A stretch of 37,182 bases of DNA from Collybiopsis luxurians FD-317 M1 (GCA_000827265.1 KN834825.1:23356-60537), one strand, 5' to 3'. Positions 9,521 to 22,365 are shown, counted from the first letter of the stretch. Made by a program: numbers and translations. The notes: generated by a model from the sequence alone, not told the origin.

Positions 9521-10012
9521 GAGGTGGTGGACCTTGATGAGGAGAAACAGAGATGGAGACACACTCGAGTCGTCTCTGCGATAAGGCAGGAGAGTGGAGA
9601 ATAATTTGAAATGGTGTTGTCCTACTGACTGTATTGTATGCTAACAAGTATTGCGAGATTTTGGTAAAACATGTAAATTATGGATGTATGAAGCCGCTTA
9701 AATGTCAAGTACTTGAACTGTGGATATGAGATATGCTTGCATTCAGCCACACCGGTATAGCTTTGAGTAGATATAGAGTGATTGGCATTTGATCACCATG
9801 CATTGTAATAATTCAGCAGCCAAGAACCGTCTTGCCTGCACAATTTCCGACAAGTGTCGGAGGACGGCAGAAAGGTTGATGGACTGAATATCTGGAGGTG
9901 TGTGATACATCGCTTTCAATTCATTAGTCAGTACAGCACCGTGTGAGTGGAATGTCAGGTGGTGAATGTATGATTATATGATGATAATCGTATCTAATCA
10001 ATGGCTGGTGGG
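9521..10012. other. ALDH-NLR spacer before NLR2
   Basis: It holds the ALDH 3' untranslated region and the NLR2 upstream region. It keeps the empty site for the MITE seen before NLR1 and a palindromic CCG/CGG motif. No gene was seen. Confidence 0.6.
9846..9861. promoter_or_regulatory. Palindrome TCCGACA-AG-TGTCGGA upstream of NLR2
   Basis: Perfect 7-bp arms with a 2-bp centre give an everted CCG-N8-CGG, the kind of half-site pair bound by fungal Zn2Cys6 regulators. It lies 228 bp before the ATG and is repeated before NLR3 and NLR5 at nearly the same distance. The regulator is unknown. Confidence 0.45.
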
Positions 10013-10024
10013 TATATATATAAG
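10013..10024 (+). promoter_or_regulatory. TATA box of NLR2
   Basis: TATATATATAAG starts 61 bp before the ATG at 10074, equivalent to the elements of the other NLR copies. Confidence 0.65.
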
Positions 10025-10073
10025 ATGTAGAATGCATGGCGGTCGTTTGATCCCCAGGTTCAACTTCTGCCCA

Positions 10074-13000
10074 ATGGCCGATAGGTGGGGAAATTTTTGA
10101 TCGATACTCATATATCTAATGTTCTTCATCCTCTTAGGAGTCAACAATCTTTTGAGTTCACCTATTTCCAATCTGCAACAAGATGTGCCGAGCTCTGGGG
10201 GTAATCTTACACACAATTCGTCAGTGATCACACCGGAAATTTTGAATTCGGTTGGAAGTTAACATAAATTTTGATAGAGGGGCTATTTTTCCTGGAGCGT
10301 CATATGTGACTGTTGGTCCATCATCCACTTTTCAACAAATCAACATACATGAAGCAGAGAGATCTAAAGAAAATGCAGTTCCAACTGTTCCAGCTGGTAG
10401 AATTTTCCACTTTGATATACTAAATTCTATTTACTCATAGAAACAAAAAGGTTTCACTGCAGGCATGACTGACCTTACTCCAGTCTCTCTATTTTTTACA
10501 GGGAGAAAGGACATTCTCTCCGAGCTTGAAACCTATTTTCTTGTTAAGTCTCTCCCGACTGCAGCTCATGAAAAGAAAATATTTGTTCTTTATGGGATGG
10601 GAGGAGCAGGAAAGACTCAAACAGCTTTGAAGTTCATAAATACACTCAGAAGACGGTAACGGTGTTTGAAATTATGAGAATGGATGTCTTGAAGAATAAC
10701 TCTCTCTGTTTGAAGGTTTACTCAATGCTACATGATTATTGCAAACTCTGAAGAATCCATCAAGGCAAGGTACTATGATATTGCTCTCAAGAATGGACTT
10801 GGTGAGTTCAGCAACTGGGAAGCTGGACTTAGATGGCTTTCACAGCACCAAGAGGAATGGGTAATTCTCTATGATAATGCTGATGATCCTGACCTTGACT
10901 TGGGGAAGTTTCTCCCTCAGTCTAGTCATGGTAATGTCATTATTACTTCGAGGAATAGTACCCTCAATCAGATCAGCATCAAGTCCAAAGTGTTAAAGGA
11001 CATGGAACCAGAGGATGGCATACAATTACTTTTGAAGCATGCTATTAAAGATCATGAGGCTACTCCAGTGCAAAAATTGACAGCCTCTGACATTGCAGCA
11101 AAATTGCATTACTTTGCCCTAGCTCTTGTCCATGCTGGCTCTTATATATCACAGCAAAACTGCTTAGATTCATATTTGCACAGATTGGAACAGCATCAAC
11201 AAGTATTGATGACTAGGAGCCTGCCCCAGAGCATTGAAAAATATTCATTATCAGTCTATGCTACTTGGAATCTTAGCTGGGAAAAATTGGATGAACAATG
11301 TAAAACATTTCTGAGGTTGTGTTCATTCTATCACTATGAAGGGATTTTGAGAAAATTATTTCAGAGGGCATTGAATAATCTCCCATGGGAAAAAGAAGTA
11401 GAGACTTTGGCAGCCTATCCTGTTTTGTCATTTCTTACATCACAAAAATTAGAGTGGGATGAACTTTGGATGGACAACATTGTTCAAACAATCAGCTCAT
11501 ATTCTCTGATTAGTATTGAAAAGGGAGGGACATATTCATTGCATCCATTAGTCCATCGCTGGATTCGAGACAGCATTGAGAGTGTCAAGCAAAGAGACTT
11601 TCAGCTAGAAGCTCAAAGTATTGTAGCAATTGCCATTAATGGTGCAGATATGGCATTTTTAAGGTCACTAGTTCCGCACTGTACAGATTTTGATGTTACA
11701 GGAGGTTTCCATACTGACTGGGCAATAGGTTATTTGTGGTTTAAATGTGGCTACTATTCCAGAGCTTATGATTTGTGGGAACCACTGTGGCATAAACTGG
11801 AGGTGAAATATGGGGAAAGGCATCATCTGACTCTAGATCAAATGAATTGGGTTATAGAAGCGCTGGACAACCTGGGAAATAATAAGGAAGGTATGAAGCT
11901 TGCAGAGTCAATGTTGAAAATGACAAAAGAATCATTTGGAGAGGAGGATCCAATGACTCTCAATGGAATGCATGTCTTGTCAAACCAATATTCCAATATG
12001 GGAAGATGGAGTGAAGCTCTACAAATTGATGAGCCATTGGTGGAGATGTCCAAGAAAGTATTAGGAGAGCAGCATCCGGACATTCTCACCAGATTGCAAA
12101 ATTTAGCAGTTAGATATCGTCAAGTTGGAAGGTATCTAGAGTCTCTGCATATTAGAAGCATGCTAGTGGAGGTATCAAAGGAAATTTTGGGAGAGCAGCA
12201 TCGTGATACCCTAGATAGACTGGGTAACTTGGCAGTCATCTACATAGAGATAGGAAGATATAATGAAGCACTACAGATTTCAGAACCGCTGGTGGAAATG
12301 TCCAAGGAGATAATGGGGGAGCAACATCCTGATACACTTCGCAGAATACAAAACTTGGCCAGGAATTACTTTCATTTAGGAAGATATAATGATGCCCTGC
12401 ACCTTGAAGAGCCTTTGATAAACATATCAAAGCAAATCTTGGGAGAGCAGCATCCTGTTACTATGCAACAAATATCCAACTTAGCACTGTCTTATTCATA
12501 TTTGGGAAGATACAATGAAGCACTGCAGCTTTCAGAGCCACTGGTGAAAATGTCAGTTGAAATTTTGGGAGAACACCATCCTGATACTCTCAATGAAATG
12601 CAAGCCTTGGCAAACATCTACTTTAGAATGGGCAAATTTGAGGAAGCTCTGCAGATTGGAGAGCCACTGGCAGAGCTGTCAAAGACAGTACTGGGAGAAG
12701 AACACCCAGATACTATCGCTAGACTGGGCAATTTGGCATTATACCTCTCTTACACTGGAAACAATGAGAAAGCTCTGCAAATTGAAGAGCCAGTATTGGA
12801 GAAGTGCAGGAACTTACTGGGAGAGCAACATCCTTCAACTCTCATTGCAATGCGAATCTTGGCAGGCATATACTCTAGAGTTGGAAGACCTCAAGAAGCT
12901 CTCCAGATCTTAGAGCCACTTGTGGAGATGTCTAAGTAAACATTAGGAGAGCAGCACCCTTATACCATCAGCAGAATGGAAACGTTGATGGAAATCCGAG

Positions 13001-13104
13001 CTGACATTGACACTCCTACCTCAGATATTGCTCCACCTAAAAAATCTTCCCATAAAGCATTCAAGGGAATTTTTAGGCTGTTCAAAAAACACAGCAGGAA
13101 ATGA
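10074..13104 (+). pseudogene. NLR2: NB-ARC/TPR receptor with frameshift and two stops
   Basis: Exons equivalent to NLR1 are 10074-10084, 10138-about 10220, 10278-10655 and 10716-13104. Three lesions are visible. One extra base in exon 2 (about 10149-10153, CTTTTGAG against CTTTAAA or CTTTCAA in copies 3 and 5) shifts the frame. TAG at 10438-10440 falls inside the 66-nt cassette. TAA at 12937-12939 replaces a Gln codon (MSK-stop where others have MSKQTLGEQHP) and removes the last 55 residues, including the basic tail. The P-loop GMGGAGKT, Walker B VILYDNADD, SLHPLVHRW and the TPRs are otherwise intact, and 10732-12939 is one long open frame. A protein lacking the tail could still be made if the 5' lesions are bypassed by splicing or a later start. 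It closely resembles NLR3 in the NTPase and TPR parts. Confidence 0.8.
10397..10462 (+). other. 66-nt cassette of NLR2, contains TAG
   Basis: It begins GTAGAA, has TACTAAAT as a possible branch site at about 10420, and ends CTGCAG. The in-frame TAG at 10438-10440 lies inside it. Splicing would join G|GC ATG in frame. Confidence 0.4.
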
Positions 13105-14399
13105 TTCCCATAAAATGATAATTGTGGTATTAGCTCCAGTGCCTGTGTCAGAATACATATGAAGCTAATACAAACTTCACTCTTCAATAAATGTTTTGTG
13201 CTTGAACACCTTTCCTATTATTTGTGGGATTTTTTTTTGTAGTGATCGGTTAATTTGTCTGGCAGCAAATGGAATACAGCGATGGCGGTTGTTTGATATA
13301 TGGAGATATATACTCACAATCACTTTCTGGCGCGGTTTATCTGAGAGTTGCACTAGCTCAGAGCCTCAGGCTCAGTATCGGTGTGTATGTTCTATCTTTG
13401 TCTACAAGACAGGCTAGTGCAAAGGAGGCCATGCAAACCTTTTATTTAGGACCTAGGTTTGAAATGAGATACTTCGATAGTTATTGTGTGCGCTGATTGT
13501 TCATTGCTTCTTGGAGTGAGCGATTCCGTATTATGTTCTCTTTTTTTCTTTCGGTTGGTAGGTCGCTATGCTATGTACATCATTTTCACTTGTAACCAGA
13601 ATCGGAAATGTTTTGTATATGAACTGCCCATTACATTTACTGTTTTAACAAAGTGTATTGAAAGTAAATCGTGAACAACTTGAATTCGTTGATAGATCTT
13701 TGCTGCAGGACATAATAACTTTCGTGAGACCTTGGCCACTCAGTAATACCGGCGCTGTAATTGATACATAACGGGGAAAGGTAGGTAATATCTTTCGGAG
13801 TGTAGTAACCTTTCTAAACTTAAGCGTCAACTAAGGCCGGGATGAAAAAGCGGTTTCTGGCAGTTTTCGTGGTGTTCAAAAGTATTGGTACAAAGCTGAA
13901 GTTCATGAGTTAAACCTCAGTCAGAGGAAAAGAAGTAGAGTAGAATGAACTTGAGTCGAACTTGCACTCGCTGACCGCCTTCGTTGTCTCACTAGCAGGA
14001 GTCTATCTTGGCCATTATACCCATGCGTGGAATTCACACATGTTATCATTAGACACGAGCATACACAAGTGTTGCCAAGTTTAAAAGAGGCTGACTTGCG
14101 CCAAACATATTTATCCTAGTCGTTAATAGAAGTAGTTATGAAGTGTCGATGTGTGTAGTCGTGGGGAATTGGTCCTTGAGCCTTGACCAATTGTACTTCG
14201 CCGTTGCCGTTCTTCAGGCTGGGATATAATATCAAAAATTCGCATTGTTAGATTGCTAGTGGGTCGTTGCTCTAACCGTTGCTTTGATTCTTAACTTCGC
14301 CTGACGCCGATCTTCGCATCACTATTACTTATCTTCAGTCATGAATAATCTGCTTGTTCGGGTACTCTACCCCAATATATATCCGTCCATTTAAATCCA
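13105..14399. other. NLR2 3' flank and spacer
   Basis: It is homologous to 4935-6230, with the poly(A) signal and the same 75-codon frame (13269-13496). No gene was recognised. Confidence 0.55.
13186..13191 (+). terminator. Poly(A) signal AATAAA of NLR2
   Basis: AATAAA lies 82 bp after the ancestral TGA (13102-13104), the same spacing as in NLR1. Confidence 0.55.
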
Positions 14400-14640
14400 A
14401 GTGGCACTGGGTTTGAGGCAGGGAACATATTGGAAGTGGATTGAGGAAGAGAGATCCTCAAGGAGGACGGAAATTCGCTCCGTCGGCGTTTAAACGTCAC
14501 CGGCCCGGATGGTGTTGTGTAGTAAAACGCACTTTTTCAACGGTCGTGATTCACTACCATGATCGTTATGGCTACTGTACTCGCACCTCTATATAAGAGC
14601 TTGCTTAACGACCTTTCCTACGAGTATCCTTTCTCTGTAG
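14400..14640 (+). promoter_or_regulatory. ALDH copy B promoter block with TATA
   Basis: It has the conserved GCTCCGTCGGCGTTTAAA and CACCGGCCCGG core, then TATATAAG at 14590-14597, 113 bp before the ATG at 14703. It is the best preserved ALDH promoter in the window. Confidence 0.5.
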
Positions 14641-14702
14641 CAAGGCTGAAGACCACTCCACTCACAACAACACAGAAGCCTTCCTACTCGCCAGACAGTT
14701 GA

Positions 14703-17415
14703 TATGCCGTTGTCAGACATTTCAACAGTAATTCCTCCCCCCTTCGTCTATCCTTCTTCAAACTAATTACCCTCTCATCCAGATATCCAGATTCATACCT
14801 CCCTCCGCACTGTCCTGACCTTTCTAAAATCCCTCCCTCTCCCCTACCGCCAAAACTTCCTCCTCCAACTCGCCCGCATGCTCCAAGAAAACTGCCAATC
14901 CTTCACCCCCGCCATCAAGTCGACTTTGGAAAACCTGCGTGCAATTGCTACATTGGTACAATCAACGCTATGATCGATATAACAATTGTTTCAGTGAGGA
15001 GGATGCTGAAGAGGGCAAGGGAGAAGAGTTATACGGGGTACGTGGATTTGCTGGGGCGCGGAAGGCCTGGAAGCCCAAGGTGGTGCCTACGCCGAATGGG
15101 CCAGTGCTGTTTATTAGTTGTTGGTGCGTTTTTTTTATGAACTTTCTTTTGCTCGGATGCTAATTCCACGTATTTGTGGTTTAGCTGCTTTATCAAACAA
15201 GAATGATCCCCTCGTTCTATCCATACATGCTATTCCGATTCCCATCCACGTATCCTCATATATATGATATTCGGAACTTGGGAACATAGATTTAAGCTAC
15301 GATAGGTGCCTTGGCAGCCGTATGCCTCAAACTCAGTGAAGTCATGTCCAACTACTCCAACAACTCCTACCGAAATTTCTCGATCAGGATGTGATTAGGG
15401 TGGTGCGTGGAAGTGTTCCGGAGATGACGAAGGTGTTGGAGTTGAAATTGGATCATAGTACGTTTTGAGTTTTTTTTTTTCGAGAGTTCATTCCATTCAA
15501 GGTTGTTTTGTCTATGTTTCGCTGTTCCGGTTATGGTGGTCCTATGATTGAACCCACGTATCTCATATCTCCTATACCTTCAATCTGTTTTATCAATGAC
15601 CGAACCCTTCTTCCTCTTCGGCTGTTTGTAGTCTTCGACACAGGAAACGGAATCATCGCACAGATCATCGCCACTGCAGCTGCTAACCAACTCGCCCCTC
15701 TCACCCTCGAATTATGGGGAAAGTCTCCCGTGACCGTCAATCCGAAATGCGATTTGGAGCTTGCAGCGAAGAGGACGATGTGGGGGAAGGTGACAAATTG
15801 TGGACAGGTGCGTGTACCTCCTACGTTTCTCAAATGTTATATGATACGATACAATGCGCTACAAGTGTGAAACGGAATATTTACTTCGTTGCCTGCCATA
15901 TATCCTCTTTCCATTCCACCCTCCCCGACCAAACCTTTTACTCATGACCGAATAACTAAAAAAAACTCGACATCTTGACTCATTATCTAGATCTGTGTAT
16001 CACCCGACTATGCCCTCATCAGCCCCTCCGCTCTCCTGCAGTACATTGAAGGGTTGAAGAAGGCGTACGAGGAGATGCACCCCGCTAATCAAGGCGCCGC
16101 GTTGGGGTCGGATTTGTATGCACGTATCATTGATTCGTAACATTTTAATAGGATCAAAGTTGTACGTTATACATGTATTATATGTTCTTATTATGTGTTC
16201 TTATCTTTGGCTTTGGTTATGGTTTCAGCTTAAAATGTCCCAATTAGGCCTCCTCGACAAGACGAGAGGAAAGATCCTCATGGGAGGTCGCATAGATGAG
16301 GAAGTGTTGAAGGTCGACCCGACGATTGTTTTGGTAAAGGAAGGGGATGTGTTGTTGGAGTCTGAGATGTTTGGATTGATTTTGACGATCGTGGACTAAA
16401 AGGAGGAGGGGTTTATTAGGAGGGCTTGTGATTGGGTTAGTGAGAGGCAAGTGTTCTTGATTCTTTTTCTTTGGCTTTCGTCCGAGGGGTTATCATCGCA
16501 CTGCAATCCTAATTCTAATCCTATCTTTTCCCCCTCGGACTCGTCACATTCCTTTCTCAAATTCGCATGCACGCTTGATGCTGGCACATTGTGTTTGATA
16601 ACCTTATATTTACAGGGGCCACCCATTTATTCTGTACCTCTTTTCCACGGATGAACAGATTCAGGACGAAGGTAATTCATGATTCATTCATTTACCCCAT
16701 CTCCTCAATCCCCTAAAACTCCGAGTTGAAAATGCTGATTCACTTGAACCTTTTATGAATAGTGCATCGACATACTATGAGCGGAGGCCTCATGTTCAAT
16801 GATACCTTTATGCAATTGGATGGTACATACTTCTTTGAATTATATTGTACCTGTTTCTACCGTCCTGTCATATCGTGTTAGATAGAACGCAATGGATAGA
16901 TAGATAACTCATTCATTCTACGGTGAAAGTTCTTCCATTTGGAGGTGTAGGAGAATCTGGATGTATGTATTTTATGTTCCCTACAGCAATCTGTACTAAT
17001 TTATCATTATGTTCCATTTCCATCAACTTCCTTCCTCCTTCCCTCTGCTCTCAGATGGTCGTCAAATCCTCGAACACACATTTGACTGTTTCTCATATGA
17101 GCGGTCAACTGTCGATAATCCTGCTGCGTGAGTTGTCAATGCGCTATTTCTGCCTGTGCTTCACTGAATTTGTTATACTGACTCTTTCTTCGACTCTCTC
17201 CTTCCACACTACAAACTTGCCCTCGGTCTTGACCCATTCGCACTTGATTCTACTGTTCAACCTTATATGCCCCTTTCTTAAAACATGACAGAGCTGAAGA
17301 GAAGATCATCCTCCGGTACCCACCCTACACCGACCACTCATTCAAGGTTGAATGTGAACCGGCATTGAAGGTACAGATTCCGGAGAGTACGCCGGAGGGT
17401 GGGTTGCAGGTGTGA
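14703..17415 (+). pseudogene. ALDH class 3/HFD1-like pseudogene, copy B
   Basis: The start codon survives (MPLSDIST, then a GTAATT donor). Recognisable parts include KPKVVPTPNGPVLFISCW (about 15071-15124), the exon at about 15632-15807 ending NCGQ, ICVSPDYALISPSAL, the GLLDKTRGKILMGGR exon, TTSGGLMFNDTFMQLD, PFGGVGESG and the last exon ending TGA at 17413-17415. Lesions: indels in the exon at about 14880-15060, LELWGKSP (Gly to Trp beside the catalytic Glu), TAA at 16138-16140 and TAA at 16397-16399. The donor after the WVSER codons is GCAAGT, a tolerable GC donor. The donor after PFGGVGESG is a good GTATGT, unlike copy A. Confidence 0.8.
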
Positions 17416-17899
17416 GAGGTGGTGAACCTTGATGAGGAGAAACAGAGACGGAGACACACTCGAGCCATCCCTGCGATAAGGCAGGAGAGTGAGAGGGGAG
17501 AATAAACGGTGTTTTCCCACTGACTGTATTGTATGCTAACAAGTATTGCGAGGTTGTGGTAAAATATGTAAATTATGGATGTATGAAGCCGCTTAAATGT
17601 CAAGCGCCTGAGCTGTGAATATGAGACGTGCTTGCAGTCGGCTACGCCGACATAGCATTGTGTGGATATGGAGTGATCGGCATTTGATCGCCATGCATTG
17701 CAATAAATCAGCAACCAAGAACCGTCCTGCCTGCACAATTTTCCGACAAGTGTCGGAGGGCGGCAGAAAGGTTGATGGACTGAGGGGTGCGATACACCGC
17801 TTTCAATTCACTAGTCAGTACAGCATCGTGTGAATGGAATGTCAACTGATGAATGTATGATTATATGATGATAGTCGTATCTAATCAATGGCTGGCGGG
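17416..17899. other. ALDH-NLR spacer before NLR3
   Basis: It is homologous to the spacers before NLR2 and NLR5. It holds the palindromic CCG/CGG motif, and no MITE is present at the TA site near 17562. Confidence 0.55.
17742..17757. promoter_or_regulatory. Palindrome TCCGACA-AG-TGTCGGA upstream of NLR3
   Basis: It is the same 16-bp sequence as before NLR2, 218 bp before the ATG at 17960. Confidence 0.45.
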
Positions 17900-17909
17900 T
17901 ATATATAAG
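17900..17909 (+). promoter_or_regulatory. TATA box of NLR3
   Basis: TATATATAAG starts 60 bp before the ATG. Confidence 0.65.
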
Positions 17910-17959
17910 ATGTAGAATGCTTACTGGTCATTTGATCCCCCAAGTGTAACTTTTGCCCA

Positions 17960-20900
17960 ATGGCCGATAGGTGGGGAAAATTTTTGATCGATACCCAAAC
18001 ATCTAACGTTCTCCATCCTCTTAGAAGTCAACAATCTTTAAATCCACCTATTTCCAATCTGCAACAGGGTGTGCCGAGCTCTAGGAGTAATGTCACACAA
18101 AATTTGTCAGTAGTGACACAAAAAAATTATGAATTCGGTTTGAAGTAAACATAAATTTTTATAGAGGTGATACTTTTCCTGGAGCATCACACGTGACTGC
18201 ACATATGTCCAGTCCAGAACAAACCATTCCGGCGTCTGCCACACACTACTCGTCAGTACTGACACAAGATATTGTAACAGTTTGAAGTTAATGTAATCTT
18301 TACAGAGGAGACTATTTCTCTGGAGCATCAAACTTTACCATCCGTGGAAATGTCAACATAAATGCAGCAGCTAAACCTAAAGAACATGCAGTTCCAACTG
18401 CTCCAGCTGGTAACATCCTCCACTTTGACATGCTAGGATTTATTTACTGAAAAAAACTAAAAGGATTCACTGCAGGCATGACTGACCTTAGTCCAGTCTC
18501 GCCATTTTTTACAGGGAGAAATGATATTCTCTCAGAGATTGAAACTTATTTCAGTGTTGAGTCTCCTTCAAGTAAAGCCCATGAAAGAAAAATATTTGTT
18601 CTTTATGGGATAGGAGGAGCAGGAAAAACTCAAACAGCTTTGAAGTTCATAAACACATTCAGGAAAAGGTAGCAGTGTTTGCAGTTATAAGCATCAATTT
18701 CTTGAAGAATAACTCTCTCCCCTTAAAGGTTCACTGAATGCTACATGATTATTGCCCACTCTGAAGAATCCATCAAGGCAAGTTACTACGATATTGCTCT
18801 TAAAAATGGACTTGGTGAATTCAGCAACTGGGAAGCTGGACTTAGATGGCTTGCACAGCATCAAGAAGAATGGATGATTCTCTATGATAATGTGGATGAT
18901 CCTGATCTTGACTTCGGGAAGCTTCTGCCTCAGTCTAGTCATGGAAACATCATTGTTACTTCGAGGAATAGTACCCTAAAACAGATTAGCATCAAGTCCA
19001 AAGTGTTAAAGGACATGGAACCAGAGGATGGCTTACAGTTGCTTTTGAAGCATGCTATTAAAGACCATGAGGCTGCTCCAGAGCAGAAATTGACAGCCTC
19101 TGACATTGCAGCAAAATTGCATTACTTTGCCCTAGCTCTTGTGCATGCTGGTTCTTATATATCACAGCAAAACTGCTTAGATTCATATCTACATAGATTA
19201 GAACAGCATCAACTAGTATTGATGACTAGGAGCCTGCCCCAAAGCATTGAAAAATATGCTTCATCAGTCTATGCTACCTGGGATCTTAGCTGGGAAAAAT
19301 TGGATGAACAATGTAAAACATTTCTGAGGTTGTGTTCATTCTATCACTATGAAGGGATTTCGAGAAAATTATTTCAGAGGGCATTGGATAATCTCCCATG
19401 GGAAAATGAAGTAGAGACTTTGGCAGCCTATCCTGTTCTGTCATTTCTTACATCACAAAAGTTAGAGTGGGACGAACTTTGGATGGACAACATTGTTCAA
19501 ACAATAAGCTCATATTCTCTGATTAGTAATGAAAAGGAAGGGACATATTCATTGCATCCATTAGTCCATCGCTGGATTCGAGACAGCATTGAGAGTGTCA
19601 AGCAAACAGACTTTCAGCTAGAAGCTCAAAGTATTGTAGCAATTGCCATGAATGATGCAGATATGGCATTTTTAAGGTCACTAGTTCTGCACTGTACAGA
19701 TTTTGACGTTACAGGAGATTACCACACTGACCGGGCAATAGGCTATTTGTGGTTTAAATGTGGCTACTATTCCAGAGCTTATGATTTGTGGGAACCACTG
19801 TGGCATAAACTGGAGGTGAAATATGGGGAAAGGCATCATCTGACTCTATATCAAATGAATGGGGTTATAGAAGTGCTGGGCAACCTGGGAAAAAATAAGG
19901 AAGCTATGAAGCTTGCAGAGTCAATGTTGAAAATGACAAAAGAATCATTTGGAGAGGAGGATCCACTCACTCTCCGTGGAATGCATACCTTGTCAAACCA
20001 ATACTCCAATATGGGAAGATGGAATGAAGCTCTACAAATTGATGAGCCATTGGTGGAGATGTCCAAGAAAGTATTAGGAGAGCAGCATCCGGACACTCTC
20101 ACCAGATTGCAAAATTTAGCACATAGATATCGTCAAGCTGGAAGGTATCTAGAGTCTCTGCAGATTAGAAGCATGCTAGTGGAGGTATCAAAGGAAATTT
20201 TGGGAGAGCAGCATCCTGATACCCTAGATAGACTGGGTTACTTGGCAGTCATCTACATAGAGATAGGAAGATATAATGAAGCACTACAGATTTCAGAGCC
20301 ACTGGTGGAAATGTCCAAGGAGATAATGGGGGAGCAACATCCTGATACACTTCACAAAATACACAATTTGGCCTGGATTTACTTTAATTTAGGAAGATAT
20401 AATGACGCATTGCACCTTGAAGAGCCTTTAGTAAACATATCAAAGCAAATCTTGGGAGAGCAGCATCCTCTTACTATGCAAAGAATATCTACCTTAGCAC
20501 TGTCTTATTCATATTTGGGAAGATACAATGAAGCACTGCAGCTTTCAGAGCCACTGGTGAAAATGTCAATTGAAATTTTGGGAGAGCACCATCCCGATAC
20601 TCTCAGCAAAATGCATCACTTGGCAAACATCTACTTTGGAATGGGCAAATTTGAGGAAGCTCTGCAGATTGGAGAGCCACTGGCAGAGCTGTCAAAGACA
20701 GTACTGGGAGAAGAACACCCAGATACTCTCACCAAACTGGGCAATTTGGCATTATACCTCTCTTACACTGGAAACAATGAGAAAGCTCTGCAAATTGAAG
20801 AGCCAGTATTGGAGAAGTGCAGGAAATTACTCGGAGAGCAGCATCCTTCGACTCTCATTGCAATGCAAATCTTGGCAGGCATATACTCTAGTGTTGGAAG

Positions 20901-21117
20901 ACATCAAGTAGCTCTGCAGATCTTAGAGCCACTTGTGGAGATGTCCAGGCAAACACTAGGAGAGCAGCATCCTCATACTCTCTGGAGAATAGAACATTTG
21001 ATGGAAATCCGAGCTGACATTGACACTCCTACCTCAGATATTGCTCCACCTAAAAAATCTTCCCATAAAGCATTCAAGGGAATTTGTAGGCTGTTCAAAA
21101 AACACAGCAGGAAATGA
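17960..21117 (+). CDS. NLR3: NB-ARC/TPR receptor with duplicated N-terminal exon and one TGA in the cassette
   Basis: Proposed exons are 17960-17970, 18025-18105, 18165-18251, 18306-18668 and 18729-21117. The copy has one exon more than its relatives: the FxGAS exon occurs twice, first as GDTFPGASHVT joined to a tail like NLR1 exon 2 (AHMSSPEQTIPASATHYS), then as GDYFSGASNFTIRGN. All junctions are phase 2, so the duplication stays in frame. The only lesion is TGA at 18448-18450, inside the 66-nt cassette 18410-18475. If that is spliced, the product is 954 residues and complete; if not, translation could begin at ATG 18478, just before PFFTGRND. P-loop GIGGAGKT, Walker B WMILYDNVDD, SLHPLVHRW, nine 42-residue TPRs and the tail HKAFKGICRLFKKHSRK are intact. 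Confidence 0.7.
18165..18305 (+). repeat. Extra exon-intron unit in NLR3
   Basis: Exon 18165-18251 plus intron 18252-18305 duplicates the exon 3 start and the intron 2 found once in the other copies. The fusion point lies after GASHVT, where the sequence passes into CATATGTCCAGT, a stretch of the exon 2 of NLR1 and NLR4. This is a product of unequal exchange between NLR1/4-type and NLR2/5-type sequences. Confidence 0.75.
18410..18475 (+). other. 66-nt cassette of NLR3, contains TGA
   Basis: It begins GTAACA, contains AACTAAAAGG as a possible branch site and ends CTGCAG. The single stop of the gene (18448-18450) lies inside it. Splicing joins G|GC ATG in frame. Confidence 0.45.
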
Positions 21118-22365
21118 TTCCCATAAAATGATAATTGTGGTATTAGCTCCAGTGCCTGTGTCAGAATACATATGAAGCTAATACAAACTTCACTCTTCAA
21201 TAAATGTTTTGTGCTTGAACACCTTTCCTATTATTTATGCGATTTTTTTTTTGTAGTGATCGGTTAATTTGTCTGGCAGCGAATGGAATACAGCGATGGC
21301 GGTTGCTTGATATATGGAGATATATACCAGCTCAGGGCCTCAGGCTCAGTATCAGTGTGTATGTTCTATCTTTGTCTACAAGACAGGCTAGTGCAAAGGA
21401 GGCCATGCAAACCTTGTATTTAGGACCTAGGTTTGAATGAGATACTTCGTTATTTATTGTGTGCGCTGATTGTTCATTTTTCTTGGGGTGGGCGATTCCG
21501 TATTATGTTCTCTTTTTTTTATTTTTCGGTTGGTAGGTCGCTATGCTATGTACATCATTTTCACTTGTAACCAGAATCGAAGATCCTTTGTATATGAGCT
21601 GTCCATTAAATTTTTCTGTTTTACCAAAACGGATTGAAAGTAAATTGTGAACAACTTGAATTCGTTTATAGATCTTTGCCGCAGGACATAATAACTTTCG
21701 TGAGACCTTGGCCACTCGGTAGTACCGGCGCTGTGATTGAGACATTACAGGGAAAGGTGGGTAATATCCTTCGAAGTCCAGTAATCTTTCTAACCTTAAG
21801 CGTCAACTAAGGCTGGAATGTGAAAGAGGTTTCTGGCAGTTGTCGTGGGGTTCAAAAGAAGGTAAAATGCTGAGTTAAACATCAATCCGAGGAAAAGAAG
21901 CAGAGTAGAATGAACTTGAGTCAAACTTGCACTCGCTGTTGGCCTTCGTTGTCTCACTGGCAGGAGTCTATCTTAGCCATTATACCCATGCGTGGAATTC
22001 ACACATGTTATCATTAGACACGAGCATACACAAGTGTTGCCAGGTTTAAAAGAGGCTGACTTGCGCCAAACATATTTATCCTAGTCGTTAATGGAAGTAG
22101 TTATGAAGTGTCGATGCGTGTAGTCGGGAGGAACTGGTCCTTGAGTCTTGACTGATTGAACTTCGCCGTTGCCATTTGCCAGACAGGGATATAATGTCAA
22201 AGATTCTCATTGTTAGATTGCCCGTGTGCCGTTGCTCGAACCGTTGGCTCTGATTCCTAACTTCGCCTGACGCCGACTTCGCACCATCATTACTTATTTT
22301 CAGTCATGGATAATCTGCTTGTTCGGTTACTCCATCCCAATATATATCCGTCCATTTAAATCCAA
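21118..22365. other. NLR3 3' flank and spacer
   Basis: It is homologous to the flanks of the other copies but lacks about 50 bp near 21327, which breaks the 75-codon frame seen after NLR1 and NLR2. No gene was recognised. Confidence 0.55.
21199..21204 (+). terminator. Poly(A) signal AATAAA of NLR3
   Basis: AATAAA lies 82 bp after the TGA stop, as in NLR1 and NLR2. Confidence 0.55.
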
